A stretch of DNA of 64,000 nucleotides from Streptomyces alanosinicus (GCF_014650595.1 NZ_BMVG01000013.1:62001-126000); one strand, 5' to 3'; numbered from the stretch's first letter, positions 1 through 10,215 are shown. Notes: generated by a model not told the origin, from the sequence alone. Numbers and translations are program-made.

Positions 1-1340
1 GAGTTCGGTGAGGCCGCCGCGACCAGGGCGTGACCGCCCTCGTGGTACGCGGTGATCTTCTTCTCCTTGTCCGACATGATCCGGGTCCGCTTCTGCGGGC
101 CCGCGACCACGCGGTCGATCGCCTCGTCCAGCGCCTTGTTGTCGATCAGCTTCTGGTCGCTGCGGGCGGTGAGGAGTGCGGCCTCGTTCAGCACGTTCGC
201 GAGGTCGGCACCGGTCATGCCCGGGGTGCGGCGGGCGACGGCGGACAGGTCGACGTCGGGCGCGACCGGCTTGCCCTTCTGGTGGACCTTGAGGATCTCC
301 AGACGGCCCTGCAGGTCCGGCGGGTCGACCGCGATCTGCCGGTCGAAGCGACCGGGGCGCAGCAGCGCCGGGTCGAGGATGTCGGGCCGGTTGGTGGCGG
401 CGATCAGGATGACGCCACCCTTGACGTCGAAGCCGTCCATCTCGACGAGCAGCTGGTTCAGGGTCTGCTCGCGCTCGTCGTGACCACCGCCGAGGCCCGC
501 GCCGCGGTGGCGGCCGACCGCGTCGATCTCGTCGACGAAGACGATCGCCGGGGCGTTCGCCTTGGCCTGCTCGAAGAGGTCACGGACTCGGGAGGCACCG
601 ACACCGACGAACATCTCGACGAAGTCGGAACCGGAGATCGAGTAGAAGGGGACGCCCGCCTCGCCGGCGACGGCACGCGCGAGCAGCGTCTTACCCGTAC
701 CCGGGCGGCCGTAGAGCAGCACGCCCTTGGGGATCTTGGCGCCGACGGCCTGGAACTTGGCCGGCTCCTGCAGGAACTCCTTGATCTCGTGGAGCTCCTC
801 GACGGCCTCGTCACAGCCCGCGACGTCGGAGAACGTCGTCTTCGGGGTGTCCTTGGTGATGAGCTTGGCCTTCGACTTGCCGAAGTTCATCACTCGGGAG
901 CCGCCGCCCTGCATCTGATTCATCAGGAACAGGAAGACGACCACGATCAGGACGAAGGGGAGCAGGGAGAGCAGAACGCCGACGAACGGGTTCTGCTTGG
1001 ACGGCGAGACCGTGTAGCCGTCCGGGATCTGCTTGTCCTGGTACTTGGTCTGCAGGGTGCCGGCGATCGTCACGCCCTGGTCGCCGATGTAGCTCGCCTG
1101 GATCTTCGAGCTGCCCTGGACCTTGTAACCGTCCTTGAGGGTGACCTTGATGTTCTGCTCGTCACCGGTGGTGATCTTGGCCGACTCGACCTTGTTGGCG
1201 TTGATCGCCGCCACTACCTGGCCTGTGTCCACCGTCTTGTAGCCGCCGGACGAGCCGACGACCTGCATCAACACGACCACGGCAAGGACGGCCAGCACGA
1301 TCCACATGACCGGCCCACGGAAGTATCGCTTCACGTCCAT
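1..1340 (-). CDS. ftsH: ATP-dependent zinc metalloprotease FtsH (3' end beyond window)
   Basis: Membrane-anchored AAA+ protease that extracts and degrades membrane and short-lived cytosolic proteins. The visible 446 residues show an N-terminal transmembrane segment (about 10-25), an extracytoplasmic region, a second transmembrane segment near residues 110-130, Walker A GRPGTGKT (211-218), Walker B FVDEID and the zinc motif HEGGH (433-437). The window edge cuts the gene just after that motif, so most of the peptidase domain is missing. I place the start at [10 protein letters not shown], the usual Streptomyces N-terminus. An in-frame ATG at 1376 would add 12 residues; neither start has a clear ribosome-binding site. 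The second Walker A residue is Arg where Pro is usual. Next gene upstream on the same strand is hpt. Confidence 0.96.
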   Translation of the reverse strand, partial: MDVKRYFRGPVMWIVLAVLAVVVLMQVVGSSGGYKTVDTGQVVAAINANKVESAKITTGDEQNIKVTLKDGYKVQGSSKIQASYIGDQGVTIAGTLQTKYQDKQIPDGYTVSPSKQNPFVGVLLSLLPFVLIVVVFLFLMNQMQGGGSRVMNFGKSKAKLITKDTPKTTFSDVAGCDEAVEELHEIKEFLQEPAKFQAVGAKIPKGVLLYGRPGTGKTLLARAVAGEAGVPFYSISGSDFVEMFVGVGASRVRDLFEQAKANAPAIVFVDEIDAVGRHRGAGLGGGHDEREQTLNQLLVEMDGFDVKGGVILIAATNRPDILDPALLRPGRFDRQIAVDPPDLQGRLEILKVHQKGKPVAPDVDLSAVARRTPGMTGADLANVLNEAALLTARSDQKLIDNKALDEAIDRVVAGPQKRTRIMSDKEKKITAYHEGGHALVAAASPN

Positions 1341-1535
1341 CCATACGGAGCGGTGTCGCCCCGTCCCTCCTGCCATAGTGAGTTTGATAAGACAGTTCTT
1401 CTGACGGTACCCCAGCGTGGTGGTCCGAAGCCGCACGAAGCCGCTTCGACAGCCGGGAAACCTGTCTCTGCATGCTTCAACGGCGCGGAACCCGCCGGGG
1501 TTCCCGATCGTCCTACAAGGCTTGAGCCGACTGGC

Positions 1536-2096
1536 TCAGCCGCCGTAGACGTGAGGCGCGAGCGTACCGACGAACGGCAGGTTGCGGTACTTCTCGGCGT
1601 AGTCGAGGCCGTAGCCGACGACGAACTCGTTCGGGATGTCGAAGCCGACCCATTCGACTTCGATGGCCACCTTGGCGGCGTCGGGCTTGCGCAGCAGCGT
1701 GCACACCTTCAGGGAGGCGGGCTCGCGCGAGCCGAGGTTGTTGATCAGCCAGGACAGGGTCAGGCCGGAGTCGATGATGTCCTCGACGATCAGGACGTGC
1801 CTGCCCTTGATGTCGGTGTCGAGATCCTTGAGGATCCGCACGACACCGGAGGACTGGGTGCCCGCGCCGTAGGAGGACACGGCCATCCAGTCCATGGTGA
1901 CAGGGGTGGACAGCGCCCGGGCGAGGTCCGCCATGACCATCACGGCGCCCTTGAGGACGCCGACGATGAGCAGGTCCTTGCCCGCGTACTCCGCGTCGAT
2001 CTTCGCGGCCAGCTCGGCCAGCTTCGCGTCGATCTCTTCCTTGGTGATGAGTACCCGCTGGAGGTCGGCACCCATGTCTTTCGCGTCCACCCGCAT
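1536..2096 (-). CDS. hpt: hypoxanthine phosphoribosyltransferase
   Basis: Purine salvage enzyme converting hypoxanthine or guanine plus PRPP to IMP or GMP in the cytosol. The 186-residue protein carries the PRPP-binding motif [10 protein letters not shown] and the family C-terminus ending [13 protein letters not shown]. The start is [10 protein letters not shown]; a shorter start at the internal Met of MGADLQ is possible, since many homologues begin there. The reading frame stays open far upstream but that extension is low-complexity and overlaps tilS, so it is rejected. The gene lies 89 nt downstream of tilS and before ftsH, the conserved tilS-hpt-ftsH order of actinobacteria. Confidence 0.96.
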   Translation of the reverse strand: MRVDAKDMGADLQRVLITKEEIDAKLAELAAKIDAEYAGKDLLIVGVLKGAVMVMADLARALSTPVTMDWMAVSSYGAGTQSSGVVRILKDLDTDIKGRHVLIVEDIIDSGLTLSWLINNLGSREPASLKVCTLLRKPDAAKVAIEVEWVGFDIPNEFVVGYGLDYAEKYRNLPFVGTLAPHVYGG

Positions 2097-2185
2097 CACT
2101 TTCGGTCGTCCCGCACTTACGGCCGTCTGCACGGCCACCGGCTGCCCCGACCGGCCGCCGGAGGGTCGCTCCGCGGGGCCGGGAT

Positions 2186-3241
2186 TCAGCCTTGCCGAAT
2201 CACCAGTCTGCCACCCTGGCGCTGGGCGACGACTTTGCCCGGGAGATTGATGGCCCCCTGACCCCGCCAGCCGGTGATCAGGCGGTCGACTTCCTCGATG
2301 TGGCGGGCGAACAGCGAGCCGGCCGGGGCGCCGGCCTGGATGGCGGCCCGGCGCAGGATCCGGCGGCGTACGGCGGGCGGGAGGGCGTAGAGCTTGGCGC
2401 ACTCCAGCACACCGGTGGCGTCGCGTACGGAGGCGTCGGCCTGGCTGGCCCAGGTGTCGAGGGCGTCGGCGTCGTCACGGGAGAGCTGGGCGGTGCGGGC
2501 GAGCGCCTCCACGACTCCTTTGCCGAGGGCCTTCTCCAGGGCGGGCAGCCCTTCGTGCCGGAGCCGGGAGCGGGTGTAGGCGGGGTCGGTGTTGTGCGGA
2601 TCGTCCCAGACCGGGAGGGACTGGACCATGCAGGCCTTGCGGGCGGTCTGCCGGTCGAGCGCCAGGAACGGACGCCGGTAACGGCCCTCGGCCCCCGAGA
2701 CCGCGGCCATGCCGGACAGGGAGCGGATGCCGGAGCCGCGGGCGAGGCCGAGCAGGACGGTTTCGGCCTGGTCGTCGCGGGTGTGGCCGAGCAGGACCGC
2801 GGTCGCGCCGTGGCGCAGGGCGACGTCGTCGAGGGCGGCGTAGCGGGCGTCGCGGGCGGCGGCTTCCGGGCCGCCGTCGCGGCCGACGGTCACGGCGACG
2901 GACACCACCGGATCGAGACCGAGTTCACGCAGGCGCAGAGCGACCTCGTCGGCGCGGAGGTCGGAGCCGGGCTGGAGGCCGTGGTCGACGGTGACGCCGC
3001 CGGCGCGGACGCCGAGCTTGGGCGCTTCGAAGGCGAGGGCGGAGGCGAGGGCCATGGAGTCGGCGCCGCCGGAGCACGCGACGAGCACGAGCGGAGAGGG
3101 GGACCGCTCGGCCGTCGGGTCCGGGTACCCGCCAAGGGCCTGCCGGCCGGCGTCGGCGGGGGTGTGGTGGTGGTTGAGGATGTCGTGGAGGACGCGGCGG
3201 ACCGCCAGGCGTATCGCCGCGACCGCAGGATGGGGACCCAT
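2186..3241 (-). CDS. tilS: tRNA(Ile)-lysidine synthase TilS
   Basis: Modifies C34 of the CAU-anticodon tRNA-Ile to lysidine with ATP, changing its decoding from AUG to AUA. The 351-residue protein has the PP-loop SGGADS (57-62), followed by the N-type ATP pyrophosphatase domain ([23 protein letters not shown]) and a C-terminal substrate-binding region. The length fits actinobacterial TilS. It is the first gene of the tilS-hpt-ftsH series on the minus strand. The zinc protease gene lies upstream with about 190 nt between them. Confidence 0.95.
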   Translation of the reverse strand: MGPHPAVAAIRLAVRRVLHDILNHHHTPADAGRQALGGYPDPTAERSPSPLVLVACSGGADSMALASALAFEAPKLGVRAGGVTVDHGLQPGSDLRADEVALRLRELGLDPVVSVAVTVGRDGGPEAAARDARYAALDDVALRHGATAVLLGHTRDDQAETVLLGLARGSGIRSLSGMAAVSGAEGRYRRPFLALDRQTARKACMVQSLPVWDDPHNTDPAYTRSRLRHEGLPALEKALGKGVVEALARTAQLSRDDADALDTWASQADASVRDATGVLECAKLYALPPAVRRRILRRAAIQAGAPAGSLFARHIEEVDRLITGWRGQGAINLPGKVVAQRQGGRLVIRQG

Positions 3242-3433
3242 GTCCGGTTCCCTTCATGAAGTTGTCGGGGGGTGAGTCCGAGTCGGTCACTCAGAGTGTG
3301 TAGATGGTGACAGAACCGGGCGGTTCCCCGAGCATTGCACGCCTACGCATGGCCCACGGTCCCTCGGACGGGTGATTGGAGGGGCGTTCGCCTGCCGCAG
3401 GCCGGATTCATTTCACGACGTGTCCATGCCGTT

Positions 3434-4567
3434 TCACGACTCCGCCTTGCGATGCACCCGTGCGACCCAGTCCGCCGGTTTGGCGATCTCGGTCTTGGTG
3501 GGAAGGGTGTTGGGCGAGGTCCACACGCGGTTGAAGCCGTCGACGCCGACCTGTTCGACCACCGCGCGTACGAACCTCTCGCCGTCCCGGTACTGCCTCA
3601 GTTTGGCATCCAGACCCAGCAGCTTGCGCAGGGCGAGGTCCAGGCGGGAGGCGCCTTTGGCACGCCGCTGCTGGAACTTCTCGCGGATCTCCGAGACGGT
3701 CGGTACGACGCTGGGTCCCACGCCGTCCATGACGTAGTCGGCGTGCCCCTCCAACAGCGACATCACGGCGGTGAGGCGGCCGAGGATCTCGCGCTGGGCG
3801 GGGGTCTGCACCAGCTCCACGAAGGAGCGGCCGCCGTCGTCCTCCTCGCCCTCGGGGCGGCCTCCGGCGAGGGACTGGGCGGCTTCCCTGACGCGTTCCA
3901 GGAGGGTCATCGGGTCGACGTCGGTCTCCGCCAAGAACGACTGGATTTCGCCCTCCAGATGGTCACGCAGCCAGGGCACGGCCGTGAACTGCGTGCGGTG
4001 GGTCTCCTCGTGCAGGCACACCCACAGCCGGAAGTCGTGCGGGTCGACGTCGAGTTCGCGCTCGACGTGGACGATGTTGGGGGCGACGAGGAGGAGGCGG
4101 CCGCCGCCGTTCTCTCCCGCGGGCAGCTCGCGGGTGGCGGGGGCGAAGGTCTCATACTGGCCGAGGACGCGCGAGGACAGGAACGACAGCAGCATGCCCA
4201 GTTCCACGCCGGTGACCTTGCCGCCGACGGTGCCGAGGACCGCGCTGGTGGGGTTGCCGGTGCGACGTTCCTGCATCTTCTCCAGGAGCGGCTTGAGGAT
4301 CTCGCGGAAGCCGGCGACGTTGGCGCGGACCCACCCGGGGCGGTCGACCACGAGAACGGGGGTGTCACGGGTCTCGTCGGCGCCCATCCGGGTGAAGCCC
4401 CGGACGTGTTCCTCCGAGGCCTTCGCGTGCCGGCGCAGCTCCGCGACGACGGCGCGTGCCTCGTCACGGCTGACGTCGGGGCCCGGTCGCACGAGCCGTG
4501 TCGCGGTTGCCACCGCGAGGTTCCAGTCGACCATCCCGGGAGATGTGGTGCCACCGAAGCCAGTCAT
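3434..4567 (-). CDS. zinc-dependent metalloprotease, DUF2342 family
   Basis: 377-residue cytosolic protein of the actinobacterial family labelled 'zinc-dependent metalloprotease' or 'coenzyme F420 biosynthesis-associated'. The sequence shows an HEETH zinc-protease motif (186-190) in the context LWVCLHEETHRTQF, and the family signature PNIVHVERELDVDP just before it. No signal peptide is visible. The start is MTGFGG; upstream in-frame sequence is Pro/Arg-rich and not protein-like. The substrate is unknown. It sits between dacB and tilS, an arrangement conserved in Streptomyces. The enzymatic assignment rests only on the motif and family. Confidence 0.88.
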   Translation of the reverse strand: MTGFGGTTSPGMVDWNLAVATATRLVRPGPDVSRDEARAVVAELRRHAKASEEHVRGFTRMGADETRDTPVLVVDRPGWVRANVAGFREILKPLLEKMQERRTGNPTSAVLGTVGGKVTGVELGMLLSFLSSRVLGQYETFAPATRELPAGENGGGRLLLVAPNIVHVERELDVDPHDFRLWVCLHEETHRTQFTAVPWLRDHLEGEIQSFLAETDVDPMTLLERVREAAQSLAGGRPEGEEDDGGRSFVELVQTPAQREILGRLTAVMSLLEGHADYVMDGVGPSVVPTVSEIREKFQQRRAKGASRLDLALRKLLGLDAKLRQYRDGERFVRAVVEQVGVDGFNRVWTSPNTLPTKTEIAKPADWVARVHRKAES

Positions 4568-4736
4568 GTCGTCAACCGTACGGGACCGCTCCCGCTCGAG
4601 GCAGGCCATGAGCGGTCGGCGGGGGCCGGGGGTGTTGGGCGGGCACCCGGCACCCGGGCCGCGCCGGCCGCCCACGGCCGTACGGACGCAGCCGTCTCGG
4701 CCGCACGACGGGGGCCGTCTCGGCCATACGGCGGGG

Positions 4737-6341
4737 TTACCTGCAGCCGCAGCTCGCCAGAGCCGTCGCCGTTCTGTCCAGGGCCGACTCGGCCGCCGCG
4801 GGGTTCGCCGTACCGGAGGCCATGAAGGCGAAGGCCAGGAGGCGGCCGTCGGCGTCCACGACGGTGCCGGCGAGGGTGTTCACCCCGGTCAGGGTGCCGG
4901 TCTTGGCGCGTACGACGCCGGCCGCGCTGTCGGTGTACCGGTCGGCCAGGGTGCCGGTGAAGCCCGCCACGGGCAGGCCGGTGAGGACGGGCCGCAGGCC
5001 GGGGCGGTCGGGGTCGCCGGCCGTGGCCAGGAGGCCGGTGAGGAGGTCGGCGGTGAGCCGGTCGTCGCGGTCGAGGCCGCTGCCGTCGTGGAAGGAGGCG
5101 CCGGACATCGGCAGACCGAGCTTGGTCAGCCGCGCGGAGATCGCCTCGGCGCCGCCGTCGAAGCTGCCCGGCCGGCCGCTGGCGAGGGCCGTCTGGCGGG
5201 CCAGGTGTTCGGCGATGTCGTTGTCGCTGTTGGTCAGCATGCGCTCGACCAGGGCGGACAACGGGGGCGAGGAGACCGAGGCGAGGGTCTGCGCGCGCGT
5301 GCTGGCCTTGGAGGGACCGGGGGGTGTGGTGGTGATGCCCGCGTCCTTCAGGAAGCCCGCGAACTTGCCGGCCGCGTCCTTCGCCGGGTCGCTCACGCGG
5401 GCCGCGGGACCGCTGGAGGAGTTGTCGGTGCGGCCCTCGTCGACGGTGAGGGCGCTCACGGGCGCCAGGTTGTCGTTGACGCCGATGGGGTGCAGGGCGG
5501 GGCCGGAGTACAGGGTCGTGTCGTAGGACAGCGTGACCTTGCGGATGCCGCGCTCGCGCAGTGCCCTCGCGGTGTCCGCCGCCAGTGTGCGCAGGCCGGC
5601 CCAGCCTCCCGAGGTCCGGGTGCGGGCGGTGAGGGTGGGGTCGCCGCCGCCGACGAGGACGAGTTCACCGGTGTCGGGTTCGAGGGCGGTCCGCGTGGTG
5701 AGGCGGTGGTCGGGGCCGAGGGCGGACAGCGCGGCGACGGCGGTGGCGATCTTGGTGGTCGAGGCCGGAGTGAGGGCCTTGCCGTCGTCGGCGCCGTACA
5801 CGCGCCGGCCGGTGGCCACGTCGACCACGGCGGCCGTGTGTGTGCCGCCCAGCGCGGAGGCGTTCAGGAGGGGCTCCAGGACGCCGGAGAGGGCCTTTCC
5901 GCCCGGGGCGGCCTGCTGGGTGCCCACGGGGCTCCTCGCGGCGTCCAGGCCCGCCAGGACCGGCGCGGCGCTCGGCGCGGGCCGGGGCGCCCCCTCGGCC
6001 GTACCGGATCCGCCGTGATCTGCGCCACCTGACCGCTCCAGGGCGGCGGCCCGGTCCCGCTCGGCCGTACGCTGACCGTCGGCGTCCCAGGGGCCGGCCA
6101 CGCTCACCACGCCGGCGGCGAGCGCGAGACCGGCGGCGGTGGCGCCCGCGGTGTACTGCCAGGTCCTGACGGACCGCGGACGCGGCAGCTGAGAGGGGCG
6201 GGGGCGCAGAGCCCGCACCCCTCGCACGAGGCGCGGCCCCGTGGCCGCCGCGGCCCGCGCCAGATGTGGTCGTACGGCGTTCGCGATCCGCTCCAGCTGC
6301 GGTCCCGCGGCCCGCCACGGCCTCAGCTCCGGCACGACCAC
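4737..6341 (-). CDS. dacB: D-alanyl-D-alanine carboxypeptidase/endopeptidase (PBP4, DacB)
   Basis: Low-molecular-weight class C penicillin-binding protein acting on peptidoglycan outside the membrane. The 534 residues comprise an Arg/Pro-rich cytoplasmic N-terminus (1-60), one membrane anchor (about 64-84), a disordered Ala/Gly/Pro linker and the peptidase domain. That domain carries all three active-site motifs: ASTTK (Ser194, Lys197), SDN in MLTNSDNDIAEHL, and KTGT. The start lies only about 80 nt from the divergent ppa start, so the two genes probably share a control region. Confidence 0.94.
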   Translation of the reverse strand: MVVPELRPWRAAGPQLERIANAVRPHLARAAAATGPRLVRGVRALRPRPSQLPRPRSVRTWQYTAGATAAGLALAAGVVSVAGPWDADGQRTAERDRAAALERSGGADHGGSGTAEGAPRPAPSAAPVLAGLDAARSPVGTQQAAPGGKALSGVLEPLLNASALGGTHTAAVVDVATGRRVYGADDGKALTPASTTKIATAVAALSALGPDHRLTTRTALEPDTGELVLVGGGDPTLTARTRTSGGWAGLRTLAADTARALRERGIRKVTLSYDTTLYSGPALHPIGVNDNLAPVSALTVDEGRTDNSSSGPAARVSDPAKDAAGKFAGFLKDAGITTTPPGPSKASTRAQTLASVSSPPLSALVERMLTNSDNDIAEHLARQTALASGRPGSFDGGAEAISARLTKLGLPMSGASFHDGSGLDRDDRLTADLLTGLLATAGDPDRPGLRPVLTGLPVAGFTGTLADRYTDSAAGVVRAKTGTLTGVNTLAGTVVDADGRLLAFAFMASGTANPAAAESALDRTATALASCGCR

Positions 6342-6420
6342 CAGCCCCTTTCGCGATCACACACGTGCGTGAGGGACACTTAACCACCAGAACTATGTGT
6401 TGATCATGGAGGAGCCACCG

Positions 6421-6912
6421 GTGGAGTTCGACGTCACGATCGAGATCCCGAAGGGTTCGCGCAACAAGTACGAGGTGGATCACGAGACCGGTCGGATCCG
6501 CCTGGACCGTCGCCTCTTCACCTCGACCGCCTACCCGACCGACTACGGCTTCGTCGAGAACACCCTCGGCGAGGACGGCGACCCGCTGGACGCGCTGGTC
6601 ATCCTGGACGAGCCGACCTTCCCGGGCTGTCTGATCAAGTGCCGCGCGATCGGCATGTTCCGGATGACGGACGAGGCGGGCGGCGACGACAAGCTGCTGT
6701 GCGTTCCGGCCACGGACCCGCGGGTGGAGCACCTGCGCGACATCCACCACGTGTCGGAGTTCGACCGCCTGGAGATCCAGCACTTCTTCGAGGTCTACAA
6801 GGACCTGGAGCCCGGCAAGTCCGTCGAGGGCGCCAACTGGGTGGGCCGCACCGACGCCGAGGCGGAGATCGAGCGGTCGTACAAGCGCTTCGAGGAGCAG
6901 GGCGGCCACTGA
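6421..6912 (+). CDS. ppa: inorganic pyrophosphatase (family I)
   Basis: Soluble Mg2+-dependent enzyme hydrolysing pyrophosphate to two phosphates, pulling biosynthetic reactions forward. The 163-residue protein begins [20 protein letters not shown] and carries the family I signature DGDPLDALV with its metal-binding aspartates. The GTG start is preceded by GGAGGAG at good spacing; the frame extends eight codons upstream to an ATG, but homologues begin at this GTG. Divergent from dacB. A strong hairpin follows at 6946-6976. Confidence 0.97.
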   Translation: MEFDVTIEIPKGSRNKYEVDHETGRIRLDRRLFTSTAYPTDYGFVENTLGEDGDPLDALVILDEPTFPGCLIKCRAIGMFRMTDEAGGDDKLLCVPATDPRVEHLRDIHHVSEFDRLEIQHFFEVYKDLEPGKSVEGANWVGRTDAEAEIERSYKRFEEQGGH

Positions 6913-6945
6913 GCAAGCGCCCTGTTCTTGCGCCTGAAAGCAATC

Positions 6946-6976
6946 GGCTGCCCGGTCTCCTGGAGGCCGGGCAGCC
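6946..6976 (+). terminator. probable intrinsic terminator after ppa
   Basis: Perfect 10-bp inverted repeat, GGCTGCCCGG and CCGGGCAGCC, with an 11-nt loop, 33 nt after the ppa stop. There is no strong T-run, which is common in Streptomyces. Confidence 0.7.
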
Positions 6977-7037
6977 GTTCGCGTATCTGTGCGCATACTG
7001 AGGCCAGCGGAAGGTGTCGTTCAGGGAGCGGTGCGAG

Positions 7038-8693
7038 GTGACGGAGGCGGAGGACCGCAAGCCCCGGTCGGACGAGGCGCGGTACGACCCGGAGATCACG
7101 TCCGAGTTCGCCATTCCCGCGGGACTCGACGTGCCGAAGACGATCGTGGAACCGGAGACGACCTCCGAGTTCGCGGTGCCGCAGGGGCTTCTGGCGCCGG
7201 AGCCGCCGAGTGCCGAGCCGGAGGGTTCGGCGTTCAGCCCGCCGCGTGTCCACGGCGCCAAGGACTCCCTGACGGCGTTCACCCCGGCCGCCGGGGTGCC
7301 GCTGGTCAGCCTGGTCAAGGACGCGCCCTGGCAGGACCGGATGCGCACGATGCTGCGCATGCCGGTGGCCGAGCGGCCCGCGCCGGAGCACGTGCAGCGC
7401 CATGAGGACGAGGGCCCGGCGGTTCCCCGCGTCCTCGACCTGACCCTGCGTATCGGGGAGCTGCTGCTGGCCGGCGGTGAGGGTGCGGAGGACGTGGAGG
7501 CCGCGATGTTCGCGGTGTGCCGCTCCTACGGCCTGGACCGCTGTGAGCCGAACGTCACCTTCACACTGCTGTCGATCTCGCATCAGCCCTCGCTGGTCGA
7601 GGACCCGGTGACGGCGTCACGGACGGTACGGCGGCGGGGCACCGACTACACACGCCTGGTGGCCGTGTTCCGCCTGGTGGACGACCTGACCGACCCGGAG
7701 ACCCATGTCTCCCTGGAGGAGGCCTACCGGCGGCTGGCGGAGATCCGCCGTAACCGGCACCCCTATCCCGGCTGGGCGCTGACCCTGGCCGGCGGTCTGC
7801 TGGCCGGTGCGGCCTCCGTGCTGGTCGGCGGTGACCTGATCGTGTTCGTCGCGGCGGCGCTCGGCGCGATGCTCGGCGACCGGCTGGCCTGGCTGTGCGC
7901 GGGGCGCGGGCTGCCGGAGTTCTACCAGTTCACGGTCGCGGCGATGCCGCCCGCGGCGATCGGGGTGGCGTTCGCGCTGGCGCACGTCGACGTGAAGGCG
8001 TCCGCCGTCGTCACCGGTGGGCTGTTCGCGCTGCTGCCCGGGCGGGCGCTGGTGGCGGGCGTGCAGGACGGCCTGACCGGCTTCTACATCACCGCCGCGG
8101 CCCGCCTGCTGGAGGTCCTGTACTTCTTCGTCGGCATCGTCGCCGGGGTCCTGCTCGTCCTGTACTTCGGGGTGAAGGTCGGCGGCAAGCTGAACCCGGA
8201 CGCGGCGCTCATCATCAATGAGCGGCCGCTGATCCAGATCGCGGCCTCCATGCTGCTGTCGCTGACCTTCGCGGTGCTGCTCCAGCAGGAGCGCTCGACC
8301 GTGCTGTGGGTGACGCTCAACGGGGGCGTGGCCTGGACGGTGTACGGCGCGATGCACTATGTCGCCGACATCTCGCCGGTGGCCTCCACGGCCGTGGCGG
8401 CGGGGCTGGTGGGTCTGTTCGGGCAGCTGCTGTCGCGGTACCGGTTCGCGTCGGCGCTGCCCTATACGACGGCCGCGATCGGGCCGCTGCTGCCCGGCTC
8501 CGCCACGTATTTCGGGCTGCTGAGCATGGCGCAGAACGAGGTGGACAAGGGGCTGGTGTCGCTGGCGAACGCGGCGTCGCTGGCCATGGCCATCGCGATC
8601 GGGGTCAATCTGGGGTCGGAGGTCTTCCGGATCTTCCTGCGGGTCGGCTCCCCCGGCAAGCGCCGGGCCGCCAAGCGGACCAGGGGTTTCTAG
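7038..8693 (+). CDS. threonine/serine exporter family membrane protein (ThrE-like)
   Basis: Integral membrane protein of the ThrE/DUF1212 family, whose characterised members export threonine and serine. About 551 residues: an acidic, probably disordered N-terminus (1-125), the ThrE N-domain (VLDLTLRIGELLLAGGEGAED onward, about 130-260) and then around ten hydrophobic helices. The GTG start VTEAED is chosen from the AGGGAG upstream; an in-frame GTG eight codons earlier is possible. Convergent with the DedA gene. The actual substrate is inferred from family only. Confidence 0.88.
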   Translation: MTEAEDRKPRSDEARYDPEITSEFAIPAGLDVPKTIVEPETTSEFAVPQGLLAPEPPSAEPEGSAFSPPRVHGAKDSLTAFTPAAGVPLVSLVKDAPWQDRMRTMLRMPVAERPAPEHVQRHEDEGPAVPRVLDLTLRIGELLLAGGEGAEDVEAAMFAVCRSYGLDRCEPNVTFTLLSISHQPSLVEDPVTASRTVRRRGTDYTRLVAVFRLVDDLTDPETHVSLEEAYRRLAEIRRNRHPYPGWALTLAGGLLAGAASVLVGGDLIVFVAAALGAMLGDRLAWLCAGRGLPEFYQFTVAAMPPAAIGVAFALAHVDVKASAVVTGGLFALLPGRALVAGVQDGLTGFYITAAARLLEVLYFFVGIVAGVLLVLYFGVKVGGKLNPDAALIINERPLIQIAASMLLSLTFAVLLQQERSTVLWVTLNGGVAWTVYGAMHYVADISPVASTAVAAGLVGLFGQLLSRYRFASALPYTTAAIGPLLPGSATYFGLLSMAQNEVDKGLVSLANAASLAMAIAIGVNLGSEVFRIFLRVGSPGKRRAAKRTRGF

Positions 8694-8722
8694 GCCCCTG
8701 GGTCCCTGGGCCCCCGGGCCGG

Positions 8723-9679
8723 CTACTGCGGGCGGTAGTCGTAGGGGTACTGGTTCTGGTTCTGCTGCTGCGCGTACTGGCTCTGGTCGTACTGGTTCTG
8801 GTCGTACTGCTGCTGGGAGTGCTGCTGCGGATATTGCTGCTGGTCGTAGTACTGGTTGGTGTCGTAGCCCTGGTTCCAGTACTGCTGCTCCTGCTGCTGG
8901 TACTGCTGCTGCTCCTGCTGCTGGTACTCGGGCTGCTGCGGCTGCTGGAACGGGGGCTGCTCCGGCTCGATGCGGCGCAGCTGGGTGGTCGAGGAGTCCA
9001 TGGCGGGCGGCTGCCGGCGCTGCGGCTGCTCGGCGGCCGGCTCGGGCCGCGGGGCCTTCTTCGCCTTGCCGCGGGCGCGCAGGAACTCGATGGCGATCGG
9101 GACCACGGAGACGAGGACGATCAGGATCAGGATCGCCTCGATGTTGTTCTTGACGAAACCGATGTTGCCCAGCCAGGAGCCGAGCAGGGTGACGCCCGCG
9201 CCCCACAGGACGCCACCGATCACGTTGAAGATCAGGAACGAGCGGTACTTCATGCCGCTGACGCCCGCGATGATCGGCGTGAACGTCCTCACGATCGGCA
9301 CGAAGCGGGCCAGGACCAGGGACTTCGGGCCGTACTTCTCGAAGAACTCGTGCGCCTTGGTGACGTTCTCCTGCTTGAACAGGCGGGAGTCCGGGCGGTT
9401 GAACAGGGACGGGCCGACCTTCTTGCCGAACATGTAGCCCGCCTGGTCGCCGAGGACCGCGGCGAGACAGATCAGCGCGATCGCGCCCCACAGGGGGAAG
9501 TCGAGCTGGTGAGAGGTGATCAGCAGACCGCAGGTGAACAGCAGCGAGTCGCCGGGCAGAAAGAACCCGATGAGCAGGCCGGACTCGGCGAAGACGACGA
9601 GCAGCAGGCCCCAGATGCCGAAGTTGTCCAGCAGGTAGTTGGGATCGAGCCAGCTCGGGCCGAGGGCGAGTGTCATCAC
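8723..9679 (-). CDS. DedA/SNARE-associated family membrane protein with Gln/Tyr-rich tail
   Basis: DedA-family inner-membrane protein; family members are implicated in lipid flipping and membrane homeostasis. Residues 1-215 are the conserved domain: FGIWGLLLVVFAESGLLIGF, FLPGDSLLF, and a motif with the conserved Gly/Asp/Arg around RFVPIVRTFTPIIAG. After a basic segment (RARGKAKK) the last 75 or so residues are an extreme low-complexity tail of Gln, Tyr and Asn with repeats such as YQQQEQQQYQQQEQQ. The tail is presumably cytoplasmic. The GTG start has AGGAG nine bases upstream; an ATG follows immediately. Confidence 0.9.
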   Translation of the reverse strand: MMTLALGPSWLDPNYLLDNFGIWGLLLVVFAESGLLIGFFLPGDSLLFTCGLLITSHQLDFPLWGAIALICLAAVLGDQAGYMFGKKVGPSLFNRPDSRLFKQENVTKAHEFFEKYGPKSLVLARFVPIVRTFTPIIAGVSGMKYRSFLIFNVIGGVLWGAGVTLLGSWLGNIGFVKNNIEAILILIVLVSVVPIAIEFLRARGKAKKAPRPEPAAEQPQRRQPPAMDSSTTQLRRIEPEQPPFQQPQQPEYQQQEQQQYQQQEQQYWNQGYDTNQYYDQQQYPQQHSQQQYDQNQYDQSQYAQQQNQNQYPYDYRPQ

Positions 9680-9822
9680 GGGTCCGGGCTCCTGAGGGGG
9701 GTGAAGGCGGCTGCGGCGTCCATGTGAAGGCCGTACAAAGCTATCAACGTGATGTGACCGCCCCAGGTTCCACCGGTGTCTCCAGGATGCACTGTGGGAT
9801 GACTGAGGGAAAGCTGTGACTC

Positions 9823-10188
9823 ATGGGACTCGATGACTACGGCGGCGGCCAGGAGCCGCAGCCGGATGTGCTGGTCGTGACGACGAACGACGTGCCCGGA
9901 TACCGGGTGGAGCAGGTGATCGGCGAGGTCTTCGGACTCACCGTGCGCTCACGGCACCTCGGCAGCCAGATCGGCGCCGGGCTGAAGTCGATGATCGGCG
10001 GCGAGCTGAAAGGGCTCACCAAGACACTCGTCCAGACCCGCAACCAGGCCATGGAACGCCTGGTGGAGCAGGCACGCGCGCGTGGTGCCAACGGCGTGCT
10101 GGCATTCCGCTTCGACGTGACCGAGGCCGCGGACGTCGGCACCGAGGTGTGCGCCTACGGCACGGCGGTGGTCCTGGCCCGGGAGTGA
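9823..10188 (+). CDS. YbjQ/DUF74 family protein
   Basis: 121-residue cytosolic protein of the YbjQ family, pentameric small proteins often annotated 'heavy metal-binding' on weak evidence. The family pattern is visible: VVTTNDVPGYRVEQVIGEVFG at the N-terminus and ARGANGVLAFRFDVTE near the C-terminus. Start at MGLDDYGGG. Between convergent-oriented tipA and the divergent DedA gene. No function can be assigned from the sequence. Confidence 0.88.
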   Translation: MGLDDYGGGQEPQPDVLVVTTNDVPGYRVEQVIGEVFGLTVRSRHLGSQIGAGLKSMIGGELKGLTKTLVQTRNQAMERLVEQARARGANGVLAFRFDVTEAADVGTEVCAYGTAVVLARE

Positions 10189-10215
10189 CCCCGTGCACAC
10201 CCGGGCCGGGACCGG

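Noticed and set aside
30-2261. 743-codon plus-strand open frame
   Set aside because: It runs antisense through ftsH, hpt and their spacer; composition is that of a GC-rich shadow frame and no domain is readable.
2890-3290. alternative minus-strand frames inside tilS
   Set aside because: Pro/Arg/Ser-rich shadows of the tilS coding frame.
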